A stretch of 64,000 nt of DNA from NCBI GenBank assembly GCA_023386345.1, contig JAEWJT010000017.1, positions 1 through 64,000 of the forward strand, written 5' to 3'. A program made the translations under genes and the position numbers. Below the pieces are notes generated by a model, which saw nothing but the letters and a program-made list of their open reading frames with translations, was not told where the DNA came from and did not search any database. Origin of the DNA: Bacillota bacterium. GTDB lineage: Bacteria > Bacillota > Clostridia > Tissierellales > Sedimentibacteraceae. Below are positions 1 to 8,121 of the stretch, piece after piece; the first letter of the stretch is position 1, and every line of letters starts with the position of its first letter.

Positions 1-2
1 TA

Positions 3-245
3 TGTACACTCTAAAGAAATAATAAATACAATATAAAAAAAGATTTTGTATGTACAATGTAAAGAATTAATAAATACAATATAAAAAAAGATTTTGTATG
101 TACAATGTAAAGAATTAATAAATACAATATAAAAAAAGATTTTGTATGTACAATGTAAAGAATTAATAAATGCAATATAAAAAAAGATTTTGTATACACA
201 ATGTAGATATTTAATAAATACAATATAAAAATTTTGTATATACAA
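3..245. repeat. 48-bp tandem repeat (about five copies)
   Basis: A unit of 48 bp beginning TGTACAATGTAAAGAATTAA recurs at 3, 51, 99, 147 and 195, with a shorter diverged copy near 239. The middle copies are almost identical and the edge copies carry substitutions, as in a minisatellite that expands from its centre. Because 48 is divisible by three, the - strand carries a spurious open frame of 16-residue repeats; I do not regard it as a gene. No unique spacers separate the units, so this is not CRISPR. It fills the region before mnmE. Confidence 0.9.
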
Positions 246-306
246 TGTAAAGATTTTATATATAAAATTTAAGTTTGAAAAAAATAGAAATAAGGTTGTT
301 GTTAAT

Positions 307-1680
307 ATGATACACGATACAATTGCAGCTATTGCTACAGCTCTTGGCAATTCAGGGATAAATATTATAAGAATAAGTGGAGATGAAGCGTTAAAGATAG
401 CATCAAAAATTTTTGTTGATAAAAATAATAAAAAAGTAAATGGTTTTAAAAATAGATATCTAAATTATGGAATGATAGTTGATAATGAAGGAAAGATATT
501 AGATGAAGTTTTGCTTTCATTTATGCAAAAGCCCAATACCTTTACAAAAGAGGACGTTATAGAAATAAATTGTCATGGTGGTATATTGTCAGCTAAAAAA
601 ATTCTTGATTTGATTTTGACATATGATTGCAGAACAGCAGAAAGAGGAGAGTTCACTAAAAGAGCCTTTCTTAATGGAAGAATTGATTTAACTCAGGCAG
701 AAGCTGTAATTGATATTATAAATGCCAAAACTAACAGCAGTCATGAAATATCTGTTACACATCTTGAGGGAAGGCTGTCAAAGCAAGTAAACGAGCTGAT
801 AGATAATATAATATTTCTTTTGGCGAATATAGAGGTAAATATTGATTTTCCAGAGTATGATGAAGATGAAGTAACCATAAACAAGGTAAGAGAAGAAGCG
901 CAAAAGATGCTTGATGATATTGAAGCACTTATAAGGACAGCAGATACAGGAAAGATTTATAAAGAGGGTATTAAAACTTTGATACTTGGTAAGCCAAACG
1001 TTGGAAAATCTTCTTTAATGAATTTTCTATTGAATGAAAACAGAGCTATAGTTACTGAAATTCCTGGAACTACAAGAGATACAATAGAAGAATATGTAAA
1101 TATAAACGGAATTCCACTTAATATAATAGATACAGCCGGAATTAGAAAAACTGATGATACAGTAGAAAGAATAGGTGTGGAAAAAGCTCTATCTAAAATT
1201 GATGAAGCAGACCTTATCATGATGGTATTAGATGCGTCAAATGATTTAGAAGTAGAGGATTTAGAGATATTAAAGCTTGTTGAAGATAAAAAAGTAATAT
1301 ATTTAAAAAATAAAACAGATTTAGAAGATAAGCTTAATTTGTCTAAGTATAAAAATATTACAGACAGGATTATTAATATATCAGTATTAAAAAACGAGGG
1401 GCTTGAAAAAATAACAAATGCTATACAAACCATGTTTTTTGAAGGAAAAATCGATATAGGAAATGATTTGATAATTAATAATGCGAGACAAAAGAACTTG
1501 CTTATAAATGCAGCAAATAATTTAAGAGAGGTTTTAAAATCTATAGAAAACGGAATGAGCATAGATTTTATAGAAATTGATTTAAAAACCTGCATGGAAA
1601 ACTTAGGATTAATAGTTGGAAAGGCAGTTAGTGATGATTTGATAGATAAAATATTTAGTGATTTTTGCATTGGAAAATAA
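307..1680 (+). CDS. mnmE: tRNA modification GTPase MnmE (TrmE)
   Basis: MnmE is a cytosolic GTPase that works with MnmG to install the (carboxymethyl)aminomethyl group at C5 of wobble uridine 34 in certain tRNAs. The 457-residue product has normal family length. It has the N-terminal tetrahydrofolate-binding domain, then a G domain inserted in a helical domain: G1 GKPNVGKSS at about 228-236, G2 GTTRDT, G3 DTAG at about 275 and G4 NKTD at about 335. The C-terminal CIGK supplies the conserved cysteine. The SD is weak (AAGG). It heads the mnmE-mnmG-rsmG-noc-soj-spo0J block, but here a VOC gene separates it from mnmG. Confidence 0.97.
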   Translation: MIHDTIAAIATALGNSGINIIRISGDEALKIASKIFVDKNNKKVNGFKNRYLNYGMIVDNEGKILDEVLLSFMQKPNTFTKEDVIEINCHGGILSAKKILDLILTYDCRTAERGEFTKRAFLNGRIDLTQAEAVIDIINAKTNSSHEISVTHLEGRLSKQVNELIDNIIFLLANIEVNIDFPEYDEDEVTINKVREEAQKMLDDIEALIRTADTGKIYKEGIKTLILGKPNVGKSSLMNFLLNENRAIVTEIPGTTRDTIEEYVNINGIPLNIIDTAGIRKTDDTVERIGVEKALSKIDEADLIMMVLDASNDLEVEDLEILKLVEDKKVIYLKNKTDLEDKLNLSKYKNITDRIINISVLKNEGLEKITNAIQTMFFEGKIDIGNDLIINNARQKNLLINAANNLREVLKSIENGMSIDFIEIDLKTCMENLGLIVGKAVSDDLIDKIFSDFCIGK

Positions 1681-1723
1681 TGATTTATTAAAGTTATATC
1701 GTTGGAAATTAGAGATTATTACG

Positions 1724-1751
1724 TTGACAAAATTAAGGATTACATTATAAT
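1724..1751 (+). promoter_or_regulatory. Predicted sigma-A promoter for the VOC gene
   Basis: TTGACA at 1724-1729 and TATAAT at 1746-1751 are separated by 16 bp, about 36 bp ahead of the start codon at 1788. The match is exact for both hexamers. It suggests that the inserted VOC gene has its own promoter and can also feed transcription toward mnmG. Confidence 0.65.
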
Positions 1752-1787
1752 TATTGAAGATAATTTACCTTAGGAGGTATTAGTGTT

Positions 1788-2210
1788 ATGGAAAACGAAC
1801 TGAAAATTAAAATGTACTCATTTACGCTGGATTGTAAAGACATACAAGAGTTAGCAAAATTCTATGCGGCATTGCTCAAGTGGGAAATAGGACTTAGTGA
1901 AGAATATGCGTGGGTATACCCTCCGGGAACGCATCATGGAATGTATCCTGGTATAGTGTTTCAACAAAATCCAGATTATATACCGCCTGTGTGGCCGGAA
2001 GAACCTGAAGCTCAACAGCAAATGGCGCATTTAGACTTCGCCGTTAATGATTTGGAAAAAGCAGTTCAACATGCAATCCATTGTGGAGCAATAATCGCAG
2101 ATGAACAATTTTCTGATAGTTGGAGAGTTATGTTTGACCCCGCAGGACACCCTTTTTGCTTATGTCTAATGAAAACAATTTTTGAGAGTTCTCATTTTGC
2201 ATTGTTATAG
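1788..2210 (+). CDS. VOC (glyoxalase-fold) family protein
   Basis: This 140-residue protein has the vicinal-oxygen-chelate fold pattern: an N-terminal half with FTLDCKDIQELAKFYAALL and a second half with MAHLDFAVNDLEKAVQHA and FDPAGHPFCLCL. Such proteins are metal-dependent glyoxalase, dioxygenase or resistance proteins, or have no known substrate; none can be assigned here. An AGGAGG SD lies about 7 nt before the ATG. It resembles the - strand gene at 42685-43053 (shared YIPPVWP and QQQMAH segments), so the two are probably paralogues. Its place between mnmE and mnmG, normally adjacent, suggests insertion. Confidence 0.85.
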   Translation: MENELKIKMYSFTLDCKDIQELAKFYAALLKWEIGLSEEYAWVYPPGTHHGMYPGIVFQQNPDYIPPVWPEEPEAQQQMAHLDFAVNDLEKAVQHAIHCGAIIADEQFSDSWRVMFDPAGHPFCLCLMKTIFESSHFALL

Positions 2211-2365
2211 AAATTCACGAAGCTGAGACGAAATTAACAATATTTCTATAAATACGGGTTTGATGGATATCTTACCTATATTGTTATTACAACATAATCA
2301 AAACTATTAGGCACTCCTCAATTTTCACTATAAACAATATATAAGTATTATCTTAATTACGTGGT

Positions 2366-2394
2366 CTTGGCCATATATCAAGTATATAGCCAAG
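2366..2394 (+). other. Hairpin upstream of mnmG
   Basis: CTTGGC at 2366-2371 pairs with GCCAAG at 2389-2394. The stem continues through ATATA/TATAT after one mismatch around a TCAAG loop. There is no T-run, so it is a weak terminator candidate; it could instead be a leader structure of mnmG, whose start is 43 nt downstream. Confidence 0.45.
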
Positions 2395-2436
2395 CAATAT
2401 ATTAACAATTTATAAGAATTAGAAAGTAGACTTAAA

Positions 2437-4365
2437 ATGATACAATTAGATGAATTAATTAAACATAAAAATGACATGAGTACAGTCAGGGAATTTTTGG
2501 CAGGTACTTATGATGTTATAGTAATAGGTGCAGGTCACGCTGGATGCGAGGCAGCTTTAGCCTGCGCAAGACTTAATATGAGTACTATGATGATGACTAT
2601 GAGTCTTGATTCAATAGCAATGCTTGCTTGCAATCCATCTATAGGTGGAACAGGAAAGGGACATCTGGTTAAAGAAGTAGATGCTCTTGGTGGAGAAATG
2701 GGCATAAATATAGATAAAACTATGATACAGTGCAAGATGCTTAATTTGTCCAAAGGACCGGCAGTACATTCTCTACGAGCACAGGCTGATAAAAATAATT
2801 ACCATGCAGAAATGAAAAAGGTCATAGAAAATCAAGAAAGGCTTTACTTATTGCAAGCTGAAGCGATAGATATAAGATTAAATGAGGACAAGAGCTTTAA
2901 TGTCTATACTCAATATGGAGCGTATTATCATACTAAAGCAGTTATAGTGACAACAGGAACATACCTAAAGGGACGAATATTTATAGGAGAATTAAACTAT
3001 GAATCTGGTCCAAGTGGATTGTTTCCTGCAAATAAATTGTCAAGTGCATTGACAAGGTTTGGATTACACTTACGAAGATTTAAAACAGGAACTCCTGCAA
3101 GAATAAGCTCAGATACAATGAACTTTGATATTATGGAAAAGCAAGGCGGAGACGAAAAAATAATACCATTTTCATTCATGACCGACAGTATAAACATAGA
3201 GCAAATACCATGCTATTTGACATATACAACTGAAAAAACAAAGGAAATAATACAAAACAATCTTGGTAGGTCTCCACTGTATACTGGAGTTATAGAAAGT
3301 GTTGGACCGAGATACTGTCCGTCAATTGAGGATAAAATAGTAAAATTTTCTGACAAAGAAAAACATCAGCTTTTTATAGAGCCAGAGGGTATAAATACAA
3401 AAGAGATGTATATACAAGGTATGTCATCAAGCCTGCCATTTGAAGTGCAGACAGACATGTATAAAACGATGATAGGTCTTGAAAATGCTGAAATTATGCG
3501 ACCTGCTTACGCTATAGAGTATGACTGTATAGACCCTACTCAGCTAAAACCAAGCTTAGAATTTAAGGAAGTAAAAAATCTCTTTTTTGCGGGACAAATA
3601 AATGGAAGCTCTGGATATGAAGAAGCGGCGGCACAGGGTTTGATAGCAGGAATAAATGCTGTACTTTCATTAAGAAACGAAGAACCTCTTATTTTGGACA
3701 GATCAGAAGCCTATATAGGAGTACTGATAGATGATTTAGTTACAAAAGGAACTAATGAGCCATACAGAATGATGACATCAAGAGCTGAATACAGACTTGT
3801 TTTAAGACAGGATAATGCAGATGAAAGATTGACGGAAGCATCATACAAGATAGGACTTGCAAGCGAGGAAAGATATAAAAGATATATAAATAAAAAAGTT
3901 TCAGTAGAAAATGAGATAAAAAGGCTTGAAGCAACAAAGATTACACCTACAAAGGAAACAGGTGAATTTCTGGAGAAAATGGGGACAGCTCCTCTATCAA
4001 AGCCAATAAACTTATTAGAGCTTATTAAAAGACCTGAGATAAATTATAGAAATATAGCTCATTTGGATATTGAGAGAAAAGAATTAAGTGAAGAAATAAT
4101 AAACTATGTTGAAACAGCTATAAAGTATGAGGGATATATTCAAAAGCAGCTAAAACAGATAGAACAGTTTAAAAAGCTAGAGGATAAAAAAATACCAGAA
4201 GACATAGAATATGATAAAATAAATGGTTTAAGAATAGAAGCAAAGCAAAAGCTTTCAAAAATACTGCCTACATCAATAGGTCAGGCTTCGAGGATATCAG
4301 GAGTATCTCCTGCCGATATAAATGTATTGCTAATTTATCTTGAACAAGTAAAAAGAAAAAAATAG
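2437..4365 (+). CDS. mnmG: tRNA uridine-5-carboxymethylaminomethyl modification enzyme MnmG (GidA)
   Basis: MnmG is the FAD- and NADH-dependent partner of MnmE in wobble uridine modification. The 642-residue product has the dinucleotide-binding GAGHAG at about 31-36, the family signature GTGKGHLVKEVDALGGEMG, the KGPAVHSLRAQADK segment, and the FAD-domain segment FAGQINGSSGYEEAAAQG. A C-terminal helical MnmE- and tRNA-binding region follows. The start at 2437 gives about 20 residues more than usual before the first beta strand. The ATG at 2476 is an alternative, and neither has a clear SD. rsmG follows after 55 bp. Confidence 0.97.
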   Translation: MIQLDELIKHKNDMSTVREFLAGTYDVIVIGAGHAGCEAALACARLNMSTMMMTMSLDSIAMLACNPSIGGTGKGHLVKEVDALGGEMGINIDKTMIQCKMLNLSKGPAVHSLRAQADKNNYHAEMKKVIENQERLYLLQAEAIDIRLNEDKSFNVYTQYGAYYHTKAVIVTTGTYLKGRIFIGELNYESGPSGLFPANKLSSALTRFGLHLRRFKTGTPARISSDTMNFDIMEKQGGDEKIIPFSFMTDSINIEQIPCYLTYTTEKTKEIIQNNLGRSPLYTGVIESVGPRYCPSIEDKIVKFSDKEKHQLFIEPEGINTKEMYIQGMSSSLPFEVQTDMYKTMIGLENAEIMRPAYAIEYDCIDPTQLKPSLEFKEVKNLFFAGQINGSSGYEEAAAQGLIAGINAVLSLRNEEPLILDRSEAYIGVLIDDLVTKGTNEPYRMMTSRAEYRLVLRQDNADERLTEASYKIGLASEERYKRYINKKVSVENEIKRLEATKITPTKETGEFLEKMGTAPLSKPINLLELIKRPEINYRNIAHLDIERKELSEEIINYVETAIKYEGYIQKQLKQIEQFKKLEDKKIPEDIEYDKINGLRIEAKQKLSKILPTSIGQASRISGVSPADINVLLIYLEQVKRKK

Positions 4366-4372
4366 ATCTAGC

Positions 4373-4394
4373 GGAGGGGCTTTGCTCCTCTCAT
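4373..4394 (+). other. Small hairpin between mnmG and rsmG
   Basis: The segment GGAGGGGCTTTGCTCCTC can fold into an imperfect stem of about 7-8 bp with a TTT loop. No T-run follows, so it more likely modulates or processes the mnmG-rsmG transcript than terminates it. Confidence 0.35.
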
Positions 4395-4420
4395 AAAGAT
4401 GAGAAAAAGTAGAGGATATA

Positions 4421-5137
4421 ATGCAAAATCAAATATTAAAATCTGGATTTGAAGAGCTAGGTCTTGATTACACAGATGAGATAGAGAAAAAATTTAATAT
4501 ATATAAAGATTTATTGCTTGACTGGAATAAAAAAATCAATATCACAAGAATAGAAAATGATGAAGAAATTTATATAAAGCATTATTTAGACAGTGTAATA
4601 TTCTTGAATAATAATAACAAGAGCATAGATAAAAAAATTATTGATGTAGGTACAGGCGGCGGCTTCCCTGGTTTACCGCTTAAAATAGTCAATGATAATT
4701 TTAAATTAACACTCTTGGATAGTCTTAGAAAAAGAATTGATTTTTTACAGTTAGTTGTAGATGAGCTTAAATTAAAGAATGTAGATCTTATACATGGAAG
4801 GGCTGAGGATTTTGGACAGGATGCTAAATACAGAGAGAAATACGATATTTGTGTTTCGAGAGCTGTTGCTCCACTAAACGTATTGTCTGAATTGTGCTTG
4901 CCATTTGTAAAGCTTGGAGGACATTTTGTCGCATATAAGAGCGAGAATATTTCCGAGGAAATAAGTGAAGCAAAAAATGCTATAGAAAAATTAGGCGGAA
5001 AGATAATAGATACAAAATTAATTAAAATTCCAAACTCAGATATTACAAGAAAAATTGTAATAATTGAGAAAATTAATCAAATGGAAAAAATTTATCCAAG
5101 AAAAGCTGGGACACCAGAAAAAAAACCTTTATTATAA
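4421..5137 (+). CDS. rsmG: 16S rRNA (guanine527-N7)-methyltransferase RsmG (GidB)
   Basis: RsmG transfers a methyl group from S-adenosylmethionine to N7 of G527 in 16S rRNA. The 238-residue length is typical. The Rossmann-fold SAM site is visible as DVGTGGGFPGLPLK at about 75-88, followed by LLDSLRKRIDFL and, further on, the conserved SRAVAPLNVL segment. An AGAGGA SD precedes the ATG. Gene order after mnmG and before noc is as in other Firmicutes. Confidence 0.97.
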   Translation: MQNQILKSGFEELGLDYTDEIEKKFNIYKDLLLDWNKKINITRIENDEEIYIKHYLDSVIFLNNNNKSIDKKIIDVGTGGGFPGLPLKIVNDNFKLTLLDSLRKRIDFLQLVVDELKLKNVDLIHGRAEDFGQDAKYREKYDICVSRAVAPLNVLSELCLPFVKLGGHFVAYKSENISEEISEAKNAIEKLGGKIIDTKLIKIPNSDITRKIVIIEKINQMEKIYPRKAGTPEKKPLL

Positions 5138-5194
5138 GAGCAAAATGTTATAAAATTAAAATAAAATAATTCCGCAAAAAGGGGGATAATTAAA

Positions 5195-5986
5195 ATGTCT
5201 AACAAGGTAGTAAATATCAACATTAATGAAATTATATCTAATAAGAACCAACCAAGAAAAAGCTTTGACGATAAAGCTTTGGAAGAATTAAGTCTGTCTA
5301 TAAAAAGCTATGGCTTAATTCAGCCAATAGTTGTAAGAAAATTGGCTGATGAGCTATATGAGCTGGTAGCAGGTGAGAGAAGATTAAAAGCTACTAAGCT
5401 ATTGGAGCATGAAACTATAGCTGCTATTGTCATATCAGCAGGAGAAGAAGAATCTGCAGCAATGGCACTTATAGAAAATTTACAGAGAGAAAATCTTAAT
5501 TTCATTGAAGAAGCCTTAGCCTTTGAGAAAATAATTTATGATTTTAACATAACTCAACAGCTTCTGGCAGAAAAAATAGGAAAAACACAGTCTACTGTAG
5601 CAAATAAATTAAGAATTTTAAAATTACCTCAAAAAGTGAAACAAGCCCTAATTGATAGCAATTTGAGTGAAAGACATGCAAGAGCTCTCTTGAAATTGAC
5701 AGATGAAGATTTAATGTTAGACATTGTAGATAAGATTGTAAAAAAAGAGCTAAATGTTACCGCAACCGAAAAGCTTGTTGAATCTATAGCTGATAATATA
5801 AATAAGGAAAAATTAAAAAACAAGCTGTACATAAAGAACTTTATAAACTATAAAATATATGTAAATACAATTAGAAATGCCTATAATGAAATTTTGAAAA
5901 CTGGAATAGATGCAAAATTTGAAGAACAGGAATCCGATGAATTTATAGAGCTAAAGGTGAGAATACCAAAGAAGAGCTTGAAGTAA
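5195..5986 (+). CDS. noc: Nucleoid occlusion protein Noc / ParB-family CTPase
   Basis: This 263-residue ParB-family protein has the N-terminal ParB/Srx fold: NQPRKSFDD, then GLIQPIVVRK, then the CTP-binding GERR motif in LVAGERRLKA. ENLQRENLNFIEEA and a helix-turn-helix around TQQLLAEKIGKTQSTVANKL follow. Its position between rsmG and soj, with a second ParB (6903-7751) after soj, is the standard place of noc. Noc binds dispersed sites and blocks FtsZ assembly over the nucleoid. The SD AAAGGGGG is 8 nt upstream. That it is Noc rather than a second partition ParB is inferred from synteny. Confidence 0.88.
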   Translation: MSNKVVNININEIISNKNQPRKSFDDKALEELSLSIKSYGLIQPIVVRKLADELYELVAGERRLKATKLLEHETIAAIVISAGEEESAAMALIENLQRENLNFIEEALAFEKIIYDFNITQQLLAEKIGKTQSTVANKLRILKLPQKVKQALIDSNLSERHARALLKLTDEDLMLDIVDKIVKKELNVTATEKLVESIADNINKEKLKNKLYIKNFINYKIYVNTIRNAYNEILKTGIDAKFEEQESDEFIELKVRIPKKSLK

Positions 5987-6026
5987 TGATATGCTGTTTT
6001 AACAAAAGAAAGGAATGTGTGTAAAC

Positions 6027-6797
6027 ATGGCTAAGATAATAAGTGTGTTTAATCAAAAAGGCGGTGTTGGCAAAACAACAACAAATGTAAACCTATGTGC
6101 AGCCTTGGCTTTAGAAGGTAAAAAAGTATTGAGCATAGATATAGACCCACAAGCAAACTCAACAAGTGGATTTGGAGTTGATAAAAACAATGTAGAATTC
6201 ACTATTTATGATGTTTTAATCAATGGCTACGATATAAATAAAACAATTGTTAAAACAGAAATTGAGAATTTATATGTAGTTCCGGCTAATATTCAGCTTT
6301 GGGGAGCAGAGATAGAGTTAGCTACATCAGTTGAAAGAGAAAGAACTTTGAGAGAACATCTTAAAAAAATAAAGGATGGATTTGATTTTATTATAATAGA
6401 TTGTCCTCCATCACTAGGTCTTTTGTCTTTAAATGCTTTGACTTCATCACAAACAGTCATAATTCCAATCCAATGTGAATATTATTCGCTGGAGGGAGTT
6501 GGACAGTTGATAGAAACCATTAGATTAGTCAAGAGAACCTTAAATTCTGAGCTTGATGTTGAAGGTGTTTTGTTAAATATGTACGATGGACGAACAAACT
6601 TATCTATTCAAGTAGTAGAGGAAGTTAAAAAATATTTTAAAAACAAGGTATATCGAACAGTAATTCCAAGAAATATAAGACTTGCAGAGGCTCCAAGCTT
6701 TGGACAACCTATAATCATATATGATGATAAATCAAAGGGCAGTGAAGCTTATAAAAAATTAGCTAAGGAATTTATAGACAATCAGGATATAAAATAA
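6027..6797 (+). CDS. soj: Chromosome partitioning ATPase Soj/ParA
   Basis: This is a Walker-type ParA ATPase that acts with ParB (Spo0J) on parS sites in origin segregation. The deviant Walker A motif KGGVGKTT lies at about 7-14 of the product, with DIDPQANST and DCPPSLGLL further on. The open frame begins at the ATG at 6015. I prefer 6027 because it gives the family N-terminus MAKIISVFNQKGG, while AAAGG at 6009-6013 is too close to 6015. The product is about 256 residues. spo0J follows. Confidence 0.96.
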   Translation: MAKIISVFNQKGGVGKTTTNVNLCAALALEGKKVLSIDIDPQANSTSGFGVDKNNVEFTIYDVLINGYDINKTIVKTEIENLYVVPANIQLWGAEIELATSVERERTLREHLKKIKDGFDFIIIDCPPSLGLLSLNALTSSQTVIIPIQCEYYSLEGVGQLIETIRLVKRTLNSELDVEGVLLNMYDGRTNLSIQVVEEVKKYFKNKVYRTVIPRNIRLAEAPSFGQPIIIYDDKSKGSEAYKKLAKEFIDNQDIK

Positions 6798-6807
6798 TAA
6801 AAGTTTA

Positions 6808-6842
6808 AAAGTCCCTTTGTATAGGGGCTTGAATTTTTCTTC
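6808..6842 (+). terminator. Possible weak terminator between soj and spo0J
   Basis: AAGTCCC and GGGGCTT form a stem of about 7 bp (one G-T pair) around an 8-nt loop, followed by GAATTTTTCT. The stem is short, so termination is probably partial. Confidence 0.4.
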
Positions 6843-6902
6843 TATGTGATATATAATAAATTATCATTTATGCAAAAGATAATGAAAGGAATGAGTTATA
6901 AT

Positions 6903-7751
6903 ATGGCAAACCCGAGAAAGGCATTAGGAAAAGGTCTATCTGCCTTGATACCAGACAATATAGAGCAGGATGAGCTTGACAAAATAAAAGAAATAGATAT
7001 AAATTTGATATCTCCAAACCCAAATCAGCCGAGGAAAAATTTTGAGAAGGACAAGCTTGAAGAACTATCAGACTCTATAAAACGTTATGGACTTATTCAA
7101 CCAATAATAGTTAAAAAGGAAGATAAAATCTATACGATTATTGCTGGAGAGAGAAGATGGAGAGCGTCTAAAATTGCTGGATTAACAAGCATTCCATGTA
7201 TAGTAAGAGATATAGAAAACAAAAATGCTTCAGAGCTTGCGCTTATAGAAAATATTCAAAGGGAAGACCTAAATCCGATAGATGAAGCGAATGCTTATGA
7301 CTATGTCATGGAAAGATACGCTATAACTCAGGAAGAACTTTCAGATGTTATTGGAAAAAGCAGAGTTTATGTTACTAACATTTTGAGATTATTAAGCTTG
7401 GACGAATATGTAAAGGAAAAAATTATTTTGGGTGAAATAAGCCAAGGACACGCAAGAGCAATGATTTCTTTAGATAAAAAGGCTCAAAAAGATTTGACTG
7501 ACAGAATAATTAGAGATGGCTTAAATGTTAGAGATATTGAGAAAATTGTAAAAATGGTCAAAAATCCTAAAGTAAAAAAGACAAAAGAAAAGGATAAGTT
7601 TGTTTTAAATATTGAAGATGCTTTGACAAGTAGATTTTCTTCTAAGGTTAAGATAACAAGCAAAAAGAATAAAGGTAAAATAGAAATAGAATATAAAAAC
7701 AATGAGGACTTGAATAGACTTCTGGCTTTATTTGGAATTAATGAGGACTAG
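6903..7751 (+). CDS. spo0J: Chromosome partitioning protein ParB (Spo0J)
   Basis: ParB loads at parS as a CTP-dependent clamp and works with Soj. The 282-residue product begins MANPRKALGKGLSALIP, the classic ParB N-terminus that stimulates ParA. NQPRKNFEKDKLEELS, the CTP-binding IIAGERRWRA, ENIQREDLNPIDEA and a helix-turn-helix with TQEELSDVIGKSRVYVTN follow. The frame is open from 6846, but the family N-terminus starts at 6903, 12 nt after AAAGGA. Four perfect parS sites lie at 19733, 22676, 24658 and 27500. Confidence 0.96.
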   Translation: MANPRKALGKGLSALIPDNIEQDELDKIKEIDINLISPNPNQPRKNFEKDKLEELSDSIKRYGLIQPIIVKKEDKIYTIIAGERRWRASKIAGLTSIPCIVRDIENKNASELALIENIQREDLNPIDEANAYDYVMERYAITQEELSDVIGKSRVYVTNILRLLSLDEYVKEKIILGEISQGHARAMISLDKKAQKDLTDRIIRDGLNVRDIEKIVKMVKNPKVKKTKEKDKFVLNIEDALTSRFSSKVKITSKKNKGKIEIEYKNNEDLNRLLALFGINED

Positions 7752-7753
7752 AG

Positions 7754-7771
7754 AGCGAAACTTATTTCGCT
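7754..7771 (+). terminator. Hairpin at the end of the partition operon
   Basis: AGCGAAA (7754-7760) and TTTCGCT (7765-7771) form a perfect 7-bp stem with a CTTA loop three bases after the spo0J stop codon. The following TATTATA is only moderately T-rich. A nearly identical hairpin follows the DUF1893 gene at 57986. Confidence 0.6.
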
Positions 7772-7869
7772 TATTATACATTAAAATAATATTTTAAATA
7801 TTATATAATTTGAAATGTTTTATTTGTCATTTAATATTTAAAGAATTGAAAATTATTAAACAAATTTAT

Positions 7870-7937
7870 CATACCTATGTGGAAATGTGCATAATATTTT
7901 TATGAAATGGGTACATGGGTATGCTTATTATTGCATA
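7870..7937. other. Unassigned inverted-repeat block in the spo0J-hnd gap
   Basis: In the 370-bp gap between spo0J and the hydrogenase genes, CATACCTATGT (7870-7880) pairs with ACATGGGTATG (7913-7923) over 11 positions with one T-G pair. It is followed by a TATGC...GCATA hairpin to 7937. The rest of the gap is plain AT-rich DNA. The block is upstream of the hnd promoter, so it is not part of that leader. It could be a small RNA, a binding site or a remnant. Confidence 0.4.
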
Positions 7938-8050
7938 AAAATTTATATCTCAATTATAGGATTAGAATAAATTTTAAATAGCAAATTTAATTAGCTAATT
8001 GTGTAAAAAAATTAATTTTATTAATAATTATAAATTTTTTAAATAATGAA

Positions 8051-8079
8051 TTGACAAACAATTAACATATTAATATAAT
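8051..8079 (+). promoter_or_regulatory. Consensus promoter of the hydrogenase operon
   Basis: TTGACA (8051-8056), a 17-bp spacer, and TATAAT (8074-8079) match the sigma-A consensus exactly. The start codon of hndA is 42 nt downstream, leaving a short leader with an AGAGGAGG ribosome binding site. Such a perfect promoter predicts strong constitutive expression of the hydrogenase. Confidence 0.85.
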
Positions 8080-8121
8080 TTCTATAGTATGACTTTTAAT
8101 TAAATAGAGGAGGTTTTAAAA

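Noticed and set aside
3..245. CRISPR array or repeat-protein gene
   Set aside because: The 48-bp units are directly abutting without unique spacers, and the - strand frame of 16-residue repeats is only a by-product of a unit length divisible by three.
957..1670. 237-codon open frame antisense to mnmE
   Set aside because: It lies wholly inside mnmE, has low-complexity Ser/Phe/Ile content and no SD; it is a shadow of the real gene.
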